A model generated the notes under the pieces. The model was not told the origin of the DNA. It saw only the letters and a list, made by a program, of their open reading frames with translations, and did no database searches. A DNA stretch of 64,000 nt, from positions 1 through 64,000 of the forward strand of contig JAUNOM010000007.1 in NCBI GenBank assembly GCA_030531085.1, read 5' to 3'. Of this stretch, positions 35,490 to 44,303 are shown one piece after another. The DNA comes from Prevotellaceae bacterium. GTDB taxonomy: Bacteria; Bacteroidota; Bacteroidia; Bacteroidales; Bacteroidaceae. Every line of letters starts with the position of its first letter. Position 1 is the first letter of the stretch. The position numbers were made by a program, and so were the translations under genes.

Positions 35490-36767
35490 ATGGAAGAAAT
35501 TCTTAATCTTATCAATGCCATGTCACCATATCTGATGCTTGGCTTCCTCTTTGCAGGCATCCTTCATGCGTTCGTTCCAGGAACAGTATACAGCCGTTAT
35601 CTGTCAGGGCACGGTTTCCGTTCTGTATTTTACGCCACCTTGTTCGGCATACCGCTGCCCTTGTGCTCATGCGGTGTCATCCCAACAGCGATGTCACTGC
35701 GTAGAGAGGGAGCATCCAAAGGCGCGACGGTATCATTCCTCATAGCCACGCCGGAGACTGGCGTAGACTCCATCGCAGCCACTTACTCACTCATGGGACT
35801 TCCATTCGCCATCATACGTCCAGTGACCGCTTTTCTGACATCGCTCATCGCGGGACAGGTGGTAAACACATTTGACAAGGAGAATGACACCACAAAGAAG
35901 GAGAGGCACGGCGATGGGCAGCACACATCAATAGAATGCGCCTCAAACAACAACGGTTTCATGAGCAAAGTTGTAGAGGCTCTAAAATACGCATACGTTG
36001 AAATGCTTGGAGATATTGGTAAATGGCTGTTGATAGGACTGGTTATAGCCGGACTGATAACAGTATTCGTACCCAACACCTTCTTTGAGATATTCAAGGA
36101 CAACACATTCTTAAGTATGCTGCTGGTGCTGTGCATCGCCATCCCCATGTATGTATGCGCGACAGGAAGCATACCAATAGCCATCGCCCTTATCATGAAG
36201 GGACTCACCCCAGGTGCGGCGCTCGTCCTACTCATGGCCGGTCCGGCGTGTAACATGGCCTCAATCCTTGTCATCAACAAGGTTTTGGGACGAAAAACGC
36301 TGATACTCTACCTTTGCACTATCATCATTGGCGCCATCACAGCTGGCACAATCATCGACAACCTGCCACGGGAATGGTTCATTCCAACACTTATGTACGA
36401 CAGTGCACATACAGGAAGGCATATATCATGGATAAACTACATCTGTACAGCCACATTGTGCGTATTGTTCCTCAACGTTCTCTGGCAACGGTACAGGCAT
36501 CCTCACTCACACTGCCATTGCCATGATCACTCACACGAGCATAACAAATTAAAAGATAACGATATGATACAACTACACATCAAGGGCATGAACTGCTCCC
36601 ACTGCAGCGCCAACGCGACAAAGGCTCTGCTTTCATTAAAAGGCGTGACCGACGCAACAGTGGACCTTGGCACCGGAATAGCCCAAGTACACGGCAGCAC
36701 TACAAAGGAAGAGATAACGGAAGCACTCGAGTCACTCGGCTTCACAGCCCTGTTTGACATGGAATAA
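35490..36767 (+). CDS. SO_0444-family Cu/Zn efflux permease with C-terminal metal-binding domain
   Basis: The 425-residue inner-membrane protein has two permease halves of the DUF318/ArsP type. Each holds a conserved loop (PLPLCSCGVIPTAMSLRREG in the first, PMYVCATGSIPIAIALIMKG in the second). Then comes a His-rich linker (HPHSHCHCHDHSHEHNK) and a heavy-metal-associated domain with the metal site GMNCSHCSANA (about residues 355-425). The design matches exporters of copper, zinc or related metals. A palindromic operator lies over its promoter. A hairpin terminator follows. Confidence 0.88.
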   Translation: MEEILNLINAMSPYLMLGFLFAGILHAFVPGTVYSRYLSGHGFRSVFYATLFGIPLPLCSCGVIPTAMSLRREGASKGATVSFLIATPETGVDSIAATYSLMGLPFAIIRPVTAFLTSLIAGQVVNTFDKENDTTKKERHGDGQHTSIECASNNNGFMSKVVEALKYAYVEMLGDIGKWLLIGLVIAGLITVFVPNTFFEIFKDNTFLSMLLVLCIAIPMYVCATGSIPIAIALIMKGLTPGAALVLLMAGPACNMASILVINKVLGRKTLILYLCTIIIGAITAGTIIDNLPREWFIPTLMYDSAHTGRHISWINYICTATLCVLFLNVLWQRYRHPHSHCHCHDHSHEHNKLKDNDMIQLHIKGMNCSHCSANATKALLSLKGVTDATVDLGTGIAQVHGSTTKEEITEALESLGFTALFDME

Positions 36768-36772
36768 AAGAT

Positions 36773-36814
36773 ACAGGGAAGATATGGATGCGCCAACATC
36801 CGTATCTTCCCTGT
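36773..36814. terminator. 18-bp hairpin between convergent genes
   Basis: Arms 36773-36790 and 36797-36814 pair over 18 positions with one wobble or mismatch and a 6-base loop. It lies just after the metal permease stop and before the end of the convergent phosphatase gene. It probably ends both. Confidence 0.88.
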
Positions 36815-36859
36815 TCATAACCCTTTCCATACAGTCTCGGAAACGAAAGAGATTTACCG

Positions 36860-37633
36860 CTAAGCCATCTTGGACTGCACTATCCCCAGCAGCCTTTCAT
36901 GGTTCTGACGGGTGTTAGCGGCAATAACACCTTTGGGCTCCGTACACGTCAGCGGTTTTCCTTCAACATCCGTTATCACTCCTCCAGCCTCGGTGACTAT
37001 GAGCGATGCTGCGGCAAAGTCCCACGGACACAACTGATATTCAAAGTAAAGTTCACAGCGTCCCATAGCCATATAGCACAATTCTGGCGCACAGGCCCCA
37101 AAACGTCTGAAGTCATTACACTGCATAAATACCTCACGCACTATCTCCGAGCACACATCCGTGTTCTCCTTATGATACACAGAGAAGGCTGTACAGATAA
37201 TGGCGTCCTCAAACGGACGTTCCGATACGTATATTCTCTTGCCGTTAAGGAAGGCTCCGCAACCCCTTTCAGCAGAAAACATCTCGCCTGTACGCGGCAC
37301 ATACACCACTCCCATCAACATGGAGTCACGATGCTTCAATCCCACACAGATGGCGCACTGGTCTATGCCACGGCTGTAATTGGCTGTACCGTCAATGGGG
37401 TCTATGACCCATGTATACTCGTGCGACACATCATGCACCTGCTTCTCCTCACACAGGAAGTCGCTACCGGGCAACAGCTGCGACAGGCGCTCACACAGAA
37501 AGTCCTGCACCGCAAGGTCAGAAGATGTCACAATGTTTGAATAACCGCCTTTCTGTGATATGTCAAAATGGTCCGTGATCATGAGCGAGGAAGCCTCCTT
37601 TACCACAGAAACAAGAGATTGAAGCGTAATCAT
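36860..37633 (-). CDS. Inositol-monophosphatase-family phosphatase
   Basis: The 257-residue Mg-dependent, Li-sensitive type phosphatase has the family motifs FLCEEKQ (metal Glu), WVIDPIDGTANYSRG (metal Asp pair) and CPWDFAAASLIVTEAGG (third Asp). The family covers inositol-1-phosphatase, SuhB and 3'(2'),5'-bisphosphate nucleotidase (CysQ). The motif spacing fits the SuhB/IMPase side, but the substrate is not certain. It is a single gene with its own promoter. Confidence 0.88.
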   Translation of the reverse strand: MITLQSLVSVVKEASSLMITDHFDISQKGGYSNIVTSSDLAVQDFLCERLSQLLPGSDFLCEEKQVHDVSHEYTWVIDPIDGTANYSRGIDQCAICVGLKHRDSMLMGVVYVPRTGEMFSAERGCGAFLNGKRIYVSERPFEDAIICTAFSVYHKENTDVCSEIVREVFMQCNDFRRFGACAPELCYMAMGRCELYFEYQLCPWDFAAASLIVTEAGGVITDVEGKPLTCTEPKGVIAANTRQNHERLLGIVQSKMA

Positions 37634-37688
37634 AAATGTAAATAATTTATTAATAATAGAAAAAACATCCGTGATTGATAATCGAGCG

Positions 37689-37719
37689 CAAAATTAACAC
37701 GATTTACTCTCACGGCCAA
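37689..37719 (-). promoter_or_regulatory. Promoter of the phosphatase gene (TTG-N20-TAATTTTG)
   Basis: Minus-strand TTG (complement 37717-37719) and TAATTTTG (complement 37689-37696) with a 20-base spacer, 56 bases upstream of the start. Confidence 0.8.
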
Positions 37720-37803
37720 ACTATTTGAAGTTTATTAGCATACTTTAAGAATTGTAAGCAGAAGACGGCTTAACAAAGCAAGAACATTTTTCAGGAATAA
37801 CAG

Positions 37804-38709
37804 ATGAACACAAGACTCTCCACAAACAACGCATACCTAAGACTGCATCTTGGCATTCTCATAGCCAGCGGCACAGGTATCTTCGGCCGCATGATTTCAC
37901 TGACGGAGCTTCCACTGGTATGGTATCGCCTGCTGATAGCCGGCCTGACACTGGCGGGAATAATGTTTCTCAACCACCGGCTGCACCGCATCCCGTTGCG
38001 TAACCTCGCAAAGATATGCGGCTGCGGCACATTGCTCACCATTCACTGGATATTCTTCTACGCCAGCATCAAGGCCTCCAATGTCTCAATCGCAGTGGTG
38101 TGCATAGCACTTGACGGCTTCTTCACCGCCATACTCGACCCCATCATCAGCCGGCGGCGCTTCTCCATACGCGAGATAATGCTCAGCCTTATCACCCTTG
38201 CAGGCATTCTTCTGATCTTCGGCTTTGACGCAAGATACCGTCTGGGCATTCTTTTAGGAGTGTCATGCTCATTCACATACGCACTGTTCTCCATCTACAG
38301 CAAGCGCGTACAGCAGACTACAGGCCACAAGAGCAGCACCATGCTGATGTACGAGATAGTTGGAGGGTGGGCGCTGCTGTCTGTCATCATGCCCGTTTAC
38401 ATAACATACATAAATCCGCAGCTCAACATTGTGCCCACCATCGCCGACACTGTGATGCTGCTGGTATTCGGCTCCATCTTCACCGTTGGCCCATTTCTGA
38501 TGCAGCTGCAGGCCCTGCGCTCCATATCCGCCTTCACCGTAAACCTCAGCTACAATCTTGAGCCGCTCTACAGCATTGTTCTGGCAATGATAATCTTCAA
38601 CGAGGGCAGCGAGTTGAGCCGCTATTTCTGGCTCGGAGTGATGATGACAATACTCTCCGTTGTGCTACAGACCATATATTCACGCAGGCCGCACGACATA
38701 AAGCCGTAA
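37804..38709 (+). CDS. DMT-superfamily (EamA) transporter
   Basis: The 301-residue inner-membrane protein has ten predicted membrane segments in two EamA repeats. The first repeat includes IASGTGIFGRMISLTELPLV and SNVSIAVVCIALDGFFTAIL; the second ends ALRSISAFTVNLSYNLEPLY, a conserved EamA element. Such carriers export amino acids or other metabolites; the substrate is unknown. It stands alone upstream of the arabinofuranosidase gene, which has its own promoter. Confidence 0.88.
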   Translation: MNTRLSTNNAYLRLHLGILIASGTGIFGRMISLTELPLVWYRLLIAGLTLAGIMFLNHRLHRIPLRNLAKICGCGTLLTIHWIFFYASIKASNVSIAVVCIALDGFFTAILDPIISRRRFSIREIMLSLITLAGILLIFGFDARYRLGILLGVSCSFTYALFSIYSKRVQQTTGHKSSTMLMYEIVGGWALLSVIMPVYITYINPQLNIVPTIADTVMLLVFGSIFTVGPFLMQLQALRSISAFTVNLSYNLEPLYSIVLAMIIFNEGSELSRYFWLGVMMTILSVVLQTIYSRRPHDIKP

Positions 38710-38730
38710 GAAATATTTTCCTTGGTTTGC

Positions 38731-38761
38731 TTGTCCCAGTCAAAAAAAAGTAGTACATTTG
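38731..38761 (+). promoter_or_regulatory. Promoter of the arabinofuranosidase gene (TTG-N20-TACATTTG)
   Basis: TTG at 38731-38733 and TACATTTG at 38754-38761 with a 20-base spacer; the start codon is 50 bases downstream. Confidence 0.82.
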
Positions 38762-38811
38762 CAGACATTAACACTAAACATATTATAAAACCCTAAACCT
38801 AACGATTACTG

Positions 38812-40365
38812 ATGAAACTTAGACAGATTATCGGCACCACCATGCTGGTGGCCGCCTCGCTGCCAATGACGGCACAGACAGTAACCCTGCACGGCGACAA
38901 GCCGGGCGAAGTCATACCCAAAGAGATATACGGACAATTCGCCGAACACCTCGGCACGTGTATCTACGGAGGCCTGTGGGTCGGCAAGGACTCCAAGATT
39001 CCAAACCAAGACGGCTACAGAACCGATGTGCTCAACGCACTGAAAGAACTGAAAGTACCCGTATTGAGATGGCCGGGAGGATGCTTTGCCGATGAATACC
39101 ACTGGATGGACGGCATCGGCCCGAAGGAACAGCGCCCAAAGATGGTGAACAACAACTGGGGAGGCACCGTGGAGGACAACTCCTTCGGCACACACGAGTT
39201 CTTCAACCTATGCGAGCTGTTAGGCTGTGAGCCATATCTGAGCGGCAACGTCGGCAGCGGCACAGTGGAGGAACTGGCGAAATGGGTGGAGTACATAACC
39301 AGTGACGGAGACTCGCCCATGGCAAACCTGCGCAGGAAGAACGGGCGTGAGAAGTCATGGAACCTGAAATATCTCGGTGTAGGAAACGAGTCATGGGGAT
39401 GCGGAGGCACCATGAGACCTGAATACTATGCGGACCTTTTCCGCAGATACAGCACATACTGCCGCAACTACGACGGCCACAGCCTGTTCAAAATAGCCAG
39501 CGGCGCCAGCGACTACGACTACAACTGGACAAAAGTGCTCATGGAGCGCGGCTCTGGCAATATGGCCGGCCTCTCACTGCACTACTACACCGTACCGGGA
39601 TGGAGCGGCTCCAAAGGCTCCGCCACAGACTTCACAAAAGAACAGTACTACTGGACTATAGGAAAATGTCGTGAGATAGAGGATGTCCTAAAGAAGCATA
39701 TAGCCATCATGGATGAGAAAGATCCGCGCAACCGCGTGGCCCTGCTGCTCGACGAATGGGGCACATGGTGGGATGAGGAGCCCGGAACAATAAAAGGACA
39801 CCTGTTCCAGCAGAACTCCATGCGCGACGCCATCGTGGCCTCCACCTCACTGGACATATTCCACAAGTACACCAAGCGCCTGAAGATGGCAAACATAGCA
39901 CAGATCGTCAATGTTCTACAGTCAATGATACTCACCAAGGAAGACAAGATGGTGCTCACCCCGACATACTACGTGTTCAAACAGTATGGAGTGCACCAGG
40001 ACGCTACATATCTGCCAGTAGACATAGAATGCGAGACAATGGACATCAAGGGAGCCAACCGAAAGTTTGACGCCAAGCTGCCACTGGTCAGTGCAACGGC
40101 ATCCAAGGACAGCCTTGGCAGGGTACACATATCCCTTACCAATGTTTCCATCGACAAGGAGCAGACAGTAAAGGTGAATATCGAGGGTATAAAGGCAAAG
40201 AAGGCCACCGGTGTGATACTAACCACGCCAAAGATTGACGACCTGAACACATTCGAGGCTCCGAACAAGGTGAAGGAGGCCGCATTTAAGGAGGTTAAGA
40301 TTAAGAACGGCATCATGGAGGTGAAGATGCCCAAGAACTCCATCGTCACACTCGAGCTGCAATAG
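38812..40365 (+). CDS. Alpha-L-arabinofuranosidase, glycoside hydrolase family 51
   Basis: Releases arabinose side chains from arabinan or arabinoxylan, probably in the periplasm because a signal peptide (ends SLPMTA) is present. The 517-residue protein has the GH51 pattern: GQFAEHLGTCIYGGLW, VPVLRWPGGCFADEYHWMDG, the acid/base Glu193 in GVGNESWGCGG and the nucleophile Glu315 in LLLDEWGTWWDEE. A C-terminal beta domain follows. No SusC/SusD pair lies nearby, so it is not part of a classical polysaccharide utilisation locus in this window. Confidence 0.95.
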   Translation: MKLRQIIGTTMLVAASLPMTAQTVTLHGDKPGEVIPKEIYGQFAEHLGTCIYGGLWVGKDSKIPNQDGYRTDVLNALKELKVPVLRWPGGCFADEYHWMDGIGPKEQRPKMVNNNWGGTVEDNSFGTHEFFNLCELLGCEPYLSGNVGSGTVEELAKWVEYITSDGDSPMANLRRKNGREKSWNLKYLGVGNESWGCGGTMRPEYYADLFRRYSTYCRNYDGHSLFKIASGASDYDYNWTKVLMERGSGNMAGLSLHYYTVPGWSGSKGSATDFTKEQYYWTIGKCREIEDVLKKHIAIMDEKDPRNRVALLLDEWGTWWDEEPGTIKGHLFQQNSMRDAIVASTSLDIFHKYTKRLKMANIAQIVNVLQSMILTKEDKMVLTPTYYVFKQYGVHQDATYLPVDIECETMDIKGANRKFDAKLPLVSATASKDSLGRVHISLTNVSIDKEQTVKVNIEGIKAKKATGVILTTPKIDDLNTFEAPNKVKEAAFKEVKIKNGIMEVKMPKNSIVTLELQ

Positions 40366-40413
40366 ACAAGCCTGTCTCCTGTACATTCACACATTATATA
40401 TAATATATATACC

Positions 40414-40447
40414 CACGTGCACCAGCCTTTGAAGTATGGTGCACGTG
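40414..40447. terminator. 11-bp hairpin after the arabinofuranosidase gene
   Basis: CACGTGCACCA (40414-40424) and its exact complement (40437-40447) flank a 12-base loop and are followed by TTTCTT. It separates the housekeeping side from the restriction island. Confidence 0.85.
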
Positions 40448-40586
40448 TTTCTTATACCCATATACAAGTACTGAATATTTGTTTACTATTTGACAAGTTT
40501 CTTAAATAGACTTAACTTGACGCATCTATTACAAGAGCCGCATAAATAATAGTAATCGTTTTACTAAATAAAAAAATCGCAAACAC

Positions 40587-40617
40587 TTGCTTATATAAAA
40601 TAAATTCATTACCTTTG
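40587..40617 (+). promoter_or_regulatory. Promoter of the type I restriction operon (TTG-N20-TACCTTTG)
   Basis: TTG at 40587-40589 and TACCTTTG at 40610-40617 with an exact 20-base spacer. The expected start of transcription (about 40621-40623) coincides with the ATG at 40622, so the first gene may be translated from a leaderless message. Confidence 0.82.
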
Positions 40618-40621
40618 CAAC

Positions 40622-41203
40622 ATGAACATAAAAAGTACTCCAAATACCAGACTCCGAACAAAGCTCCAGAGGATTTCCACAATAATCTCTGGTGTATACG
40701 CAAGAAGTACCCCTGTTGGAAGCATTGCATATCTACAAATCAAAGATTTAATGACATCTTCAATAGGCACAGCAGCTACACGTGTGGAGCCTCCCCAAAA
40801 AATAACCAGTTATTTGTTACGTAAAGGGGATTTGTTATTTGCGGGTAAAGGAACTACACATTTATGCAAAGTGTTTGATTCCGATATACAAGCCATCCCG
40901 TCTACAACACTATTTGCGATACGACCACATTTAGACATAATAACTCCAGAGTACCTTTGCTGGTACTTGAATCACCCGAATGTAATCGCCACAATCAAAA
41001 CAACTCAAGTTGGAACTGGCACCCCGATGATTCATAAATCTACATTGGAGAATTTAGAGATTATAATCCCAAGTAAGGAAATCCAGAACCATATTGTAGC
41101 ATTGGCTAATTTACAGCAACGTGAAGATAAGATAATAAAAGAGATAGCAAAAAAGAAAATGCAGATTACCAACCAAATACTTCTCAACATATTAAACAAA
41201 TAA
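40622..41203 (+). CDS. Half-size type I restriction specificity subunit (HsdS-like)
   Basis: The 193-residue protein has one target-recognition domain (about 15-145; TIISGVYARSTPVGSIAYLQIKDL-like start, GDLLFAGKG, TPMIHKSTLENLEIIIPS) and one helical conserved region (about 150-193). Full HsdS proteins have two of each. Half-size forms can dimerise or combine with another S chain to make an active specificity unit. It is the first gene of the operon, 5 bases before hsdM, and directly behind the promoter. A downstream start at Met44 would cut the recognition domain, so 40622 is kept even though it implies almost no leader. Confidence 0.85.
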   Translation: MNIKSTPNTRLRTKLQRISTIISGVYARSTPVGSIAYLQIKDLMTSSIGTAATRVEPPQKITSYLLRKGDLLFAGKGTTHLCKVFDSDIQAIPSTTLFAIRPHLDIITPEYLCWYLNHPNVIATIKTTQVGTGTPMIHKSTLENLEIIIPSKEIQNHIVALANLQQREDKIIKEIAKKKMQITNQILLNILNK

Positions 41204-41208
41204 CGACT

Positions 41209-42738
41209 ATGAAACAAACAAAGATAACACAAGATGATATCAACCGCACCGTTTTCAAAGCCTGTGACACATTTCGTGGTGTTATAGATCCAAGCCAATA
41301 CAAGGATTATATCCTTACGATGCTGTTCATCAAGTATGTAAGTGATGTATACAAATCTAAACTCAACGAACACCTTATTAAATATAATGGAGACAAAGAA
41401 CGCGCAGAACGCGCCATGCGTCATGAGCGTTTCGTTGTACCAGAAAGCAGTTCGTTTGACTACCTATATGAGAACAGGAGCGCCAATAATATAGGTGAAC
41501 TCATAGACGAGGCACTTGCTAACCTTGAAGATTCCAACCACGAGAAGATGAACAGCGAAGATGGTAGCAGCATTTTCCGCAACATCAGCTTTAACAGTGC
41601 TAATTTAGGTGAACCGAAAGAGAAAAATGCCCGTCTCAAGAATCTGTTGCAAGACTTCCATGGCCTTGATTTGGACAAATCTCATTTGGAAGATAACGAC
41701 ATTATTGGAGATGCATATATGTACCTTGTATCCACCTTTGCAGGTGAAGCAGGTAAGAAAGCTGGAGATTTCTTCACACCAGCAGAAGTATCCACTTTAT
41801 TGGCAAAACTAACAAAAAGCAAACCTGGTGCACGTATATGCGATATTACTTGCGGTTCTGGTTCTTTGCTAATCAAGGCTGGTCAGGAAGTTGACAACAA
41901 CAATTTCTCATTGTATGGACAAGAGGTTAACGGCAATACATGGGCACTAGCAATGATGAATATGTTTCTGCATGGTTTCGACAATGCCGTTATACGTTGG
42001 GGTGATACACTGCGCAACCCGAAACTGAAAACAAACGACAAACTGATGAAGTTCGACACGGTTGTTGCCAATCCACCGTTCTCTTTGGACAAATGGGGAG
42101 CAGAGGAAGCTGCTTGTGACACTTACAACCGTTTCTGGCGAGGCATTCCTCCAAAGAGTAAAGGCGACTGGGCATTTATATGCCATATGCTGGAGGTTGC
42201 AGATGATAAAGATGGAGTTGTCGGCGTGATTGTTCCTCACGGAGTCCTTTTCCGTGGAGGCAGCGAGGGGAAAATACGCAAGTATATTCTTGAAAACGAA
42301 CATATATTAGAAGCTATCATTGGTTTGCCCTCCAACCTGTTTTATGGCACAGGCATTCCTGCCGCTATTGCAATCTTCCGCAAGGGACGCAGTTCCAAAA
42401 ACATACTGTTCATTGACGCCAGCCGAGAATATGAGAATGGAAAGAACCAAAACAAGCTACGTACAGAAGACATCAACCATATTATCACTACTTACCGAAA
42501 ATTTGTTGATGGAAAATTTAAACCAGGAGTGGCTGAAGACAAATATGCCTTTGTTGCCACACCTGAAGACATACAGGAGAATGACTTCAATCTCAATATT
42601 CCTCGTTATGTTGATACATACGAGGAGGAAGCTGAAATTGATATTGTTGCCGTACAAAAAGAAATAGACTCATTGGAAAAAGAGCTTGCAGAAGTACAAG
42701 CAAAGATGAAAGAGTATTTAAAGGAGTTAGGATATTAA
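41209..42738 (+). CDS. hsdM: Type I restriction-modification DNA methyltransferase subunit M
   Basis: N6-adenine methyltransferase subunit, 509 residues. The N-terminal HsdM domain (LTMLFIKYVSDVYKSKL) leads into the catalytic domain with DFFTPAEVSTLLA, S-adenosylmethionine motif I DITCGSGSLLIKAG (about 212-224) and catalytic motif IV VVANPPFSLDKWG (about 285-297). The C-terminal coiled coil (about 478-509) contacts HsdS. It pairs with one or both S subunits and HsdR of this operon. Fic follows after 11 bases. Confidence 0.95.
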   Translation: MKQTKITQDDINRTVFKACDTFRGVIDPSQYKDYILTMLFIKYVSDVYKSKLNEHLIKYNGDKERAERAMRHERFVVPESSSFDYLYENRSANNIGELIDEALANLEDSNHEKMNSEDGSSIFRNISFNSANLGEPKEKNARLKNLLQDFHGLDLDKSHLEDNDIIGDAYMYLVSTFAGEAGKKAGDFFTPAEVSTLLAKLTKSKPGARICDITCGSGSLLIKAGQEVDNNNFSLYGQEVNGNTWALAMMNMFLHGFDNAVIRWGDTLRNPKLKTNDKLMKFDTVVANPPFSLDKWGAEEAACDTYNRFWRGIPPKSKGDWAFICHMLEVADDKDGVVGVIVPHGVLFRGGSEGKIRKYILENEHILEAIIGLPSNLFYGTGIPAAIAIFRKGRSSKNILFIDASREYENGKNQNKLRTEDINHIITTYRKFVDGKFKPGVAEDKYAFVATPEDIQENDFNLNIPRYVDTYEEEAEIDIVAVQKEIDSLEKELAEVQAKMKEYLKELGY

Positions 42739-42749
42739 AATAGAACACT

Positions 42750-44069
42750 ATGGACAATATTACAACATTATATAAAGAGTGGCAATCACTTCAGCCACTA
42801 AAGGAAAACGATCAGACAAGGCTGGACAAGAAATTTATGCTGGAATTTAATTACAACTCCAACCATATAGAAGGCAACACCTTAACGTATGGGCAGACAG
42901 AAATGCTACTTATGTTCGGTAAGGTTGTGGAAAGTGCCAACATGAAAGATTTGGAGGAAATGAAGGCATCCAATGTAGGCCTGAAAATGGTTAAGGATAT
43001 AGCAAGTGATAAAGAGCAGCCTTTAACAGAATACTTTATACGAACATTACACAGAACACTGCTGCGTGAGGACTATACAGTGTATCGTCAACTGCCGGAT
43101 GGCAATACTACATCATACATTGTTCATGCCGGACAGTACAAGACACGTCCGAATTCCGTCATCACAGCCACAGGCGAACGCTTTGAATACGCCTCACCAG
43201 AGGAGACACCAGCATTGATGACCGATTTACTTCAATGGTATAACGAAGCGGAAACACAAGGAGAATTATCTCCTATTGAGCTGGCAGCATTGTTTCACTA
43301 TAGATATATACGCATCCATCCGTTCGAGGACGGCAACGGCAGAGTTTCACGCCTGATAGTAAACTATATTCTTTATCGCCATGGCTACCCAATGATTGTT
43401 GTCAAGAGCGCAGACAAAGACAATTACCTTACTGCACTAAACCGTTGCGATGTAGCTGTTGGTCCCGTACCTTCTGATGGTGCTCACGCGGAACTTTCGC
43501 AAATAACTCCGTTTGTTGAATACCTAAGCAAATGTTTGGTAAGGGCACTAAACATAAGCATCAAGGCAGCAAAAGGTGAAAGCATAGCAGACGCGGACGA
43601 TTGGAGAAAGAATCTAAAACTAAAATACCGCGATAAAATTAACAAACCTGAAGTTACGGAAGATATAGCGAGTAAAATCATAAATGACTTTGCCATTTTG
43701 CTGAAACAAATAGACAATGAACTTTCTGAGTTTTATTCTTTGTTCACTTCTGTCAAATGGGAGCCAACAGGCTCTGTATATTCATCAGGGCTAACAAATA
43801 GCCGTTTCTTTGCAAATATCATTTTTTATAATATATTTGATGTAATATCATCAGGATTTACTGTTCATATAAGTCTTGATATCCAACAATTCAAGTATAA
43901 GATAGAGATGTCTATTACAGGGGAAAAAGATGGAAAGCCTTTGTACGATAAAAATATGTCATACAATGATATTATCACAGAACAGGACAAGACTGATATT
44001 GTCAATGCCATAGGCAGATACATCAATCTGTTTATAGAAACACAAGGTTTTACAAATAAAATGTTTTAG
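42750..44069 (+). CDS. Fic-domain AMP-transferase-like protein within the hsd operon
   Basis: The 439-residue protein has an N-terminal inhibitory-helix motif of class II Fic proteins (S-x3-E-G, Ser37-Gly42, in SNHIEGNTLT). The Fic core carries the full active-site motif HPFEDGNGRVSR (about 190-201), and a flap-like segment TSYIVHAGQYKTRP (about 121-134) precedes it. All catalytic residues for AMP transfer are present. The last 150 residues (from about 290) form an additional domain not recognised here. Fic proteins next to hsd genes are known, but their targets are not. A 75-residue gene follows after 6 bases. Confidence 0.9.
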   Translation: MDNITTLYKEWQSLQPLKENDQTRLDKKFMLEFNYNSNHIEGNTLTYGQTEMLLMFGKVVESANMKDLEEMKASNVGLKMVKDIASDKEQPLTEYFIRTLHRTLLREDYTVYRQLPDGNTTSYIVHAGQYKTRPNSVITATGERFEYASPEETPALMTDLLQWYNEAETQGELSPIELAALFHYRYIRIHPFEDGNGRVSRLIVNYILYRHGYPMIVVKSADKDNYLTALNRCDVAVGPVPSDGAHAELSQITPFVEYLSKCLVRALNISIKAAKGESIADADDWRKNLKLKYRDKINKPEVTEDIASKIINDFAILLKQIDNELSEFYSLFTSVKWEPTGSVYSSGLTNSRFFANIIFYNIFDVISSGFTVHISLDIQQFKYKIEMSITGEKDGKPLYDKNMSYNDIITEQDKTDIVNAIGRYINLFIETQGFTNKMF

Positions 44070-44075
44070 ATTATT

Positions 44076-44303
44076 ATGATAGGAAGATATTTATGCGAAA
44101 TTATTGCAAATAAAATAGCTAATGAATATAAAAAGTCCTTCATTAGAAGCAATTACCCACCACAAGATGCAAAACAAAAGTGTGACGCAATAGACTTCGA
44201 TGAGAAAAAAGACCTTATCAAAAAGATGAACGAATGGCAAGAAGAACAATACATACAGCAACAAATCATACAATCATTTCTTCAACATTATTATAACAGA
44301 TGA
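44076..44303 (+). CDS. Small protein of unknown function between fic and hsdS
   Basis: The 75-residue protein is charged and helical, with a Lys/Asp-rich middle (DFDEKKDLIKKMNEW) and a Gln-rich end (QQQIIQSFLQHYYNR). It is not recognised. Support for its being real: it begins 6 bases after the fic stop, and its stop overlaps the hsdS start in an ATGA, so it fits between the two genes with no gap. Its position suggests a partner of Fic or of HsdS, but nothing in the sequence proves this. Confidence 0.65.
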   Translation: MIGRYLCEIIANKIANEYKKSFIRSNYPPQDAKQKCDAIDFDEKKDLIKKMNEWQEEQYIQQQIIQSFLQHYYNR

